Shown piece by piece: positions 5,679-8,139 of a stretch of DNA of 8,139 nucleotides; position 1 is the stretch's first letter; each line of letters opens with the position of its first letter. The position numbers and the translations under genes were made by a program. The stretch is from contig JAZDPK010000002.1 in NCBI GenBank assembly GCA_043797615.1, positions 1 to 8,139 on the forward strand, in the 5' to 3' direction. A model generated the notes under the pieces. That model was not told the DNA's origin, searched no databases, and saw only the letters and a program-made list of their open reading frames with translations. The stretch is from JAZDPK01 sp043797615. GTDB taxonomy: Bacteria > Patescibacteriota > Patescibacteriia > UBA11705 > JABHMO01.

Positions 5679-5713
5679 TATCCACCATTCGTTTGGGTTG
5701 ACGCGATAAAATA

Positions 5714-5722
5714 TGGTATAAT
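5714..5722 (+). promoter_or_regulatory. Promoter (extended -10) for the thrombospondin-repeat gene
   Basis: TGGTATAAT is a perfect extended -10. A partial -35, TTGGGT (5693-5698), is 18 bp upstream. Transcription should begin near 5729, leaving a leader of about 80 nt before ATG 5808. Confidence 0.55.
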
Positions 5723-5807
5723 AAAAACGGGTAAAATACAGCGAAATTAGAAAAAATATAATAAATCCCGCATGATTGGGGGAGCGCATCCTCTAAAATT
5801 TTAAGTT

Positions 5808-6677
5808 ATGGCCATCAATGGCGGATTTTTTCCGGCTGACGAAGACGACAAAAACGGCTTGGACAAAGAGATCGTGGACAAATTCTACAATCAGGATTTT
5901 GCAGTTGGCGGCAACGGGGAAAATTTTTACGATCATCTGAAAAACAGCCGCAACCAGAAAATCGCGGTCATTTCCGTCGGAATCGTCGGATTGCTCATTG
6001 TTGTTTTGTGGTTTTTCCAGATGAAGGGAATACTGAGCGTGCCTTTTCCGCCGTCTGTTGGTTCGGGCGCGGATGAATCGGTCGCAACGAATTCGGCCGC
6101 GGATTTGAGCAAGCTCGATTCAAGCGTATTGAAGCAGCAGGATTTGGACAGCGACGGCCTTAGCGATTTTGACGAAATGTATATTTACAATACGAGCGCT
6201 TATCTGGCTGACTCGGACAGCGACGGCATTTCCGACGGAGCCGAGATTAAAGCCGGCACTGATCCGAACTGCCCGGCCGGGCATACGTGTTTCCAGAACG
6301 GAAGCGTTGCCGCTTCGCCTGATAATTCAACCGATAATTCCGTTGGAGCCGGAGCGATCGGCGCGGCGCAGCTCCGAACATTGCTCATCAATTCGGGCAA
6401 ATACACCAAAGCGCAAATCGATCAGATCGACGACAAGAGCTTGATGGATTTTTATAATAATTTTTTGGCGGAAAATCCGCAACTGAAGGATTCAGCGCAA
6501 GCAAATGCAATAAATTCCGATTCCGGCGCAACCGATATTGAGGCGACGGCCGACGATATCAGACAGACTTTGCTTGATCAGGGCATGTCGCGAGAAGAGG
6601 TCAATCAGATCGACGACGCCAGGCTGATGCAGATGTACCGGGAAGCGCTGGAGCAGGCGAAGAATGGGAGCCAATAA
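5808..6677 (+). CDS. Single-pass membrane protein with thrombospondin type 3-like calcium motifs
   Basis: The 289-residue protein has an acidic cytoplasmic N-terminus (1-50), one membrane helix (IAVISVGIVGLLIVVLWFF, 52-70) and an external part. The external part has a Ser/Asp-rich linker, two calcium-binding-type motifs DLDSDGLSDFDE (112-123) and DSDSDGISDGAE (135-146), and a Cys pair (C155, C161) that could form a disulfide. The C-terminal half contains a motif present twice: QLRTLLINSGKYTKAQIDQI (188-207, continuing to 220) and DIRQTLLDQGMSREEVNQID (250-269, continuing to 281). Both carry an IDD/LM-Y core and are joined by an acidic, Asn/Ser-rich linker. A role in cell-surface architecture or adhesion is inferred from the motif class; no enzymatic domain is visible. 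It has its own probable promoter at 5714-5722, and lies upstream of a secreted protein gene. Confidence 0.85.
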   Translation: MAINGGFFPADEDDKNGLDKEIVDKFYNQDFAVGGNGENFYDHLKNSRNQKIAVISVGIVGLLIVVLWFFQMKGILSVPFPPSVGSGADESVATNSAADLSKLDSSVLKQQDLDSDGLSDFDEMYIYNTSAYLADSDSDGISDGAEIKAGTDPNCPAGHTCFQNGSVAASPDNSTDNSVGAGAIGAAQLRTLLINSGKYTKAQIDQIDDKSLMDFYNNFLAENPQLKDSAQANAINSDSGATDIEATADDIRQTLLDQGMSREEVNQIDDARLMQMYREALEQAKNGSQ

Positions 6678-6720
6678 TAAATTGATATTGATAGATATTG
6701 GAAACGGGAACAGATATTAA

Positions 6721-6737
6721 TTGATATTGGGAAATTA
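6721..6737 (+). repeat. Left inverted repeat flanking the four-helix-bundle gene
   Basis: This 17-bp sequence matches the reverse complement of 7151-7167 at 16 of 17 positions. It sits in an AT-rich stretch (6678-6772) with several GATATTG units. Confidence 0.65.
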
Positions 6738-6772
6738 AGAAATTAATAAATTGAAAAAACAAAAAGAAATTT

Positions 6773-7153
6773 ATGGGGGAATATATTGGATTTCGCGATT
6801 TGGAAGTATATCGTCTGGCACGCGAGGTTTCCAGACTCAGTTGGGACATTTATAAGGAATTTGATTGGCAAACAAAGAAAATAATTGGTGATCAATTTAT
6901 CACCGCCATTGATTCCGTCGGCGCAAATATCGCCGAAGGGTATGGACGATATCATTTTCTCGACAGAATCAAATTTTATTACAATGCCAGAGGCTCTTTT
7001 CTCGAATATCTTCATTGGCTTGATGTTTTGGAGGAGCGAAAATTAATAGATGGCGAGGATTACCGTATAATCGTCAATATTTGCGATGAATTGCATTTGC
7101 GCTTAAACAATTTTATTAAATCAACGTATCAAACGAAAAATCAAATATCGTAA
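6773..7153 (+). CDS. S23/IVS-type four-helix bundle protein (TIGR02436-like)
   Basis: The 126-residue protein matches the family first found in intervening sequences of 23S rRNA genes: GFRDLEVYRLAREVSRLSWD (6-25), GDQFITAIDSVGANIAEGYG (39-58), then RYHFLDRIKFYYNARGS (59-75) and a final helix (92-117). The ANIAEGYGR block is the family hallmark. The fold is shared with the Avd protein at 766-1158, though the sequences are clearly different subfamilies. Function is unknown; relatives are small, probably oligomeric and nucleic-acid-associated. The gene stands alone between AT-rich repeats that are inverted across it (6721-6737 and 7151-7167), as if moved as a unit. The ATG at 6773 lacks a clear ribosome site. 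It could in principle serve the DGR, but the dedicated Avd makes this unnecessary. Confidence 0.9.
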   Translation: MGEYIGFRDLEVYRLAREVSRLSWDIYKEFDWQTKKIIGDQFITAIDSVGANIAEGYGRYHFLDRIKFYYNARGSFLEYLHWLDVLEERKLIDGEDYRIIVNICDELHLRLNNFIKSTYQTKNQIS

Positions 7154-7167
7154 TATCCCAATATCAA
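7151..7167 (+). repeat. Right inverted repeat flanking the four-helix-bundle gene
   Basis: This is the reverse-complement partner of 6721-6737 (16 of 17). It begins 3 bp before the gene's stop codon ends and lies in a run of ATATC-type units. Confidence 0.65.
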
Positions 7168-7226
7168 TATCCTAATATCGCAATATAATATCAATTAAAT
7201 ATTTCATTTTCCAATATCCTAATATC
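7165..7226 (+). repeat. 15-bp direct repeat CAATATCCTAATATC
   Basis: Two perfect copies lie at 7165-7179 and 7212-7226, 47 bp apart, in the AT-rich spacer before the secreted protein gene. TATAAT at 7184-7189 between them could serve as a -10 for that gene, but no good -35 is visible. Confidence 0.6.
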
Positions 7227-7231
7227 CTCTT

Positions 7232-8139
7232 ATGTTCCATAAACCCCGGTCAAAAAACAAAATAATCCACCTCGCGATAATCTTCCTTTTCGTGCTGCAG
7301 TTGGCAACGCCGGCCTTATTGTATCCGCAACCTGTGCGAGCCCAGGTTACTGGCCCTGAGGTTATGACTGCCACGCAGGCCGCCGCGGCGAAAAAGATCG
7401 CCGCGGACAAATGGGCAGCTGCAAAAAAATCAACAGAGGAAAGGATAAAAGCAAAGCAGCAGACTTTCATGCAGAAATTGAAAAAAGGCTTGATCCTGTC
7501 CGCTTCGATCACGCTGCGGAACACATTGGTTATGATGGCCAGGACGGCGGCGCAGCAAAGCATCACTTTCATGCAGACCGGCGGCGTTGGCAACGAGCCG
7601 ATGTTTTACACGCAGGCCTGGGGGCAATTTCAAAAAGATATCATGAATTATACGGTCGGCCAATTTCTATCGAATATCCGCGGCATGGCTTGGGACAAGA
7701 TCGGCTTGGACATCTGCAACCCGAATCCGCAGGTTAAATTAAAAATCGTGCTTGGCCAGGACTGGCAGACGCGCCAGGATTCTCGCCGGCCGGCGCCGGA
7801 CTGCACCTGGCAGGCGTTCACCACCAATTGGTCGAAAGCGTATGACACCATGAATGCCAAATATACCAGTTTGAGAAATAATCCTTCGGCCGCTTCCGTT
7901 GCCATGCTTCAGCAGGCGACCGAGGTTTCATTCGGCAAGAAGGGCTCGGACGTGGGCATTTATCTGACGGTGGAAGATCAATTAAGGCAGCAGCAGGCGC
8001 AGGAATTGGACGCGAAGAACAAAGAGCGGATGGCGAACAAAGATGCCAAGTCCGTGACAACGTTGACCGGCTTGAATATCAAAACTCCGGCTTTCTTGAC
8101 GAGCGGCTATATGACGAGCGAGTCGGACGCGTTGCGCCA
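7232..8139 (+). CDS. Secreted protein of unknown function (partial, runs off the window)
   Basis: The frame is open from ATG 7232 to the last base (302 codons and 2 nt), so the C-terminus is missing. It starts with MFHKPRSKNK and a hydrophobic stretch (IIHLAIIFLFVLQLATPALL, 11-30) ending VRA-Q at 37/38, a good signal peptidase I site. The mature part begins with an Ala/Lys-rich, likely coiled helix (~45-85), then QTGGVGNEPMFYTQAWGQF and a region with two cysteines separated by 34 residues (DICNPNP and APDCTW), and finally a Gln/Glu/Lys-rich helix near 250-270. I do not recognise a named family. The layout recalls large exported proteins near type IV secretion or pilus-like loci in CPR genomes (weak inference). 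There is no Shine-Dalgarno; the sequence before the ATG is TCCTCTT. Confidence 0.8.
   Translation, partial: MFHKPRSKNKIIHLAIIFLFVLQLATPALLYPQPVRAQVTGPEVMTATQAAAAKKIAADKWAAAKKSTEERIKAKQQTFMQKLKKGLILSASITLRNTLVMMARTAAQQSITFMQTGGVGNEPMFYTQAWGQFQKDIMNYTVGQFLSNIRGMAWDKIGLDICNPNPQVKLKIVLGQDWQTRQDSRRPAPDCTWQAFTTNWSKAYDTMNAKYTSLRNNPSAASVAMLQQATEVSFGKKGSDVGIYLTVEDQLRQQQAQELDAKNKERMANKDAKSVTTLTGLNIKTPAFLTSGYMTSESDALR

Noticed and set aside
1..8139. CRISPR array, tRNA, rRNA or transposase
   Set aside because: I found no regularly spaced direct repeats with spacers, no cloverleaf with a CCA end, no rRNA-like sequence and no transposase motif on either strand.

Overview
The window most likely comes from a Patescibacteria (Candidate Phyla Radiation, CPR) genome, plausibly the Parcubacteria side. 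This is inferred from three things. There is a compact diversity-generating retroelement (DGR) whose target ends like known CPR targets. Short palindromic repeats are inserted in frame inside genes (peptides such as LPAGQAG, PTGCTAL and HQGSGGQ). Secreted or membrane-anchored proteins sit in a style common in those genomes. Stops TAA, TAG and TGA are all used, so there is no sign of the TGA-glycine code of Gracilibacteria. No rRNA or tRNA is present to fix the phylum.

Layout: 1-277 is the 3' end of a DGR target gene carrying the variable repeat (VR, 123-257). 278-614 is a non-coding leader with a possible promoter. 615-749 is the template repeat (TR), and a short hairpin with a T-run (761-787) follows it. 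766-1158 on the minus strand is an accessory variability determinant (Avd) four-helix-bundle protein, and 1066-2139 on the plus strand is the DGR reverse transcriptase. VR and TR differ at 21 of 135 positions, and every one of the 21 is an adenine in TR. This is the direct signature of adenine-specific mutagenic retrohoming. The avd gene is antisense, placed between TR and RT, and its 5' end overlaps the annotated RT start.

From 2142 a run of housekeeping or accessory genes follows on the plus strand: a membrane-anchored CapA/PgsA-type metallophosphatase beginning 2 nt after the RT stop, an intergenic cluster of hairpins (3288-3402), a 12-TM major facilitator transporter (3494-4699), the 16S rRNA dimethyltransferase RsmA (4754-5629), a single-pass membrane protein with thrombospondin type 3-like calcium motifs (5808-6677), an S23/IVS-type four-helix-bundle protein flanked by AT-rich inverted repeats (6773-7153), and the start of a secreted protein (7232 to the window end).

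The DGR works as one unit. TR RNA is copied by the RT with Avd, adenines are misread, and the cDNA replaces VR, varying 15 amino acids at the C-terminus of the target relative to TR. The rest of the window looks like ordinary chromosome, apart from two repeat families: palindromes inserted in frame in capA and rsmA, and the repeat-flanked four-helix-bundle gene.
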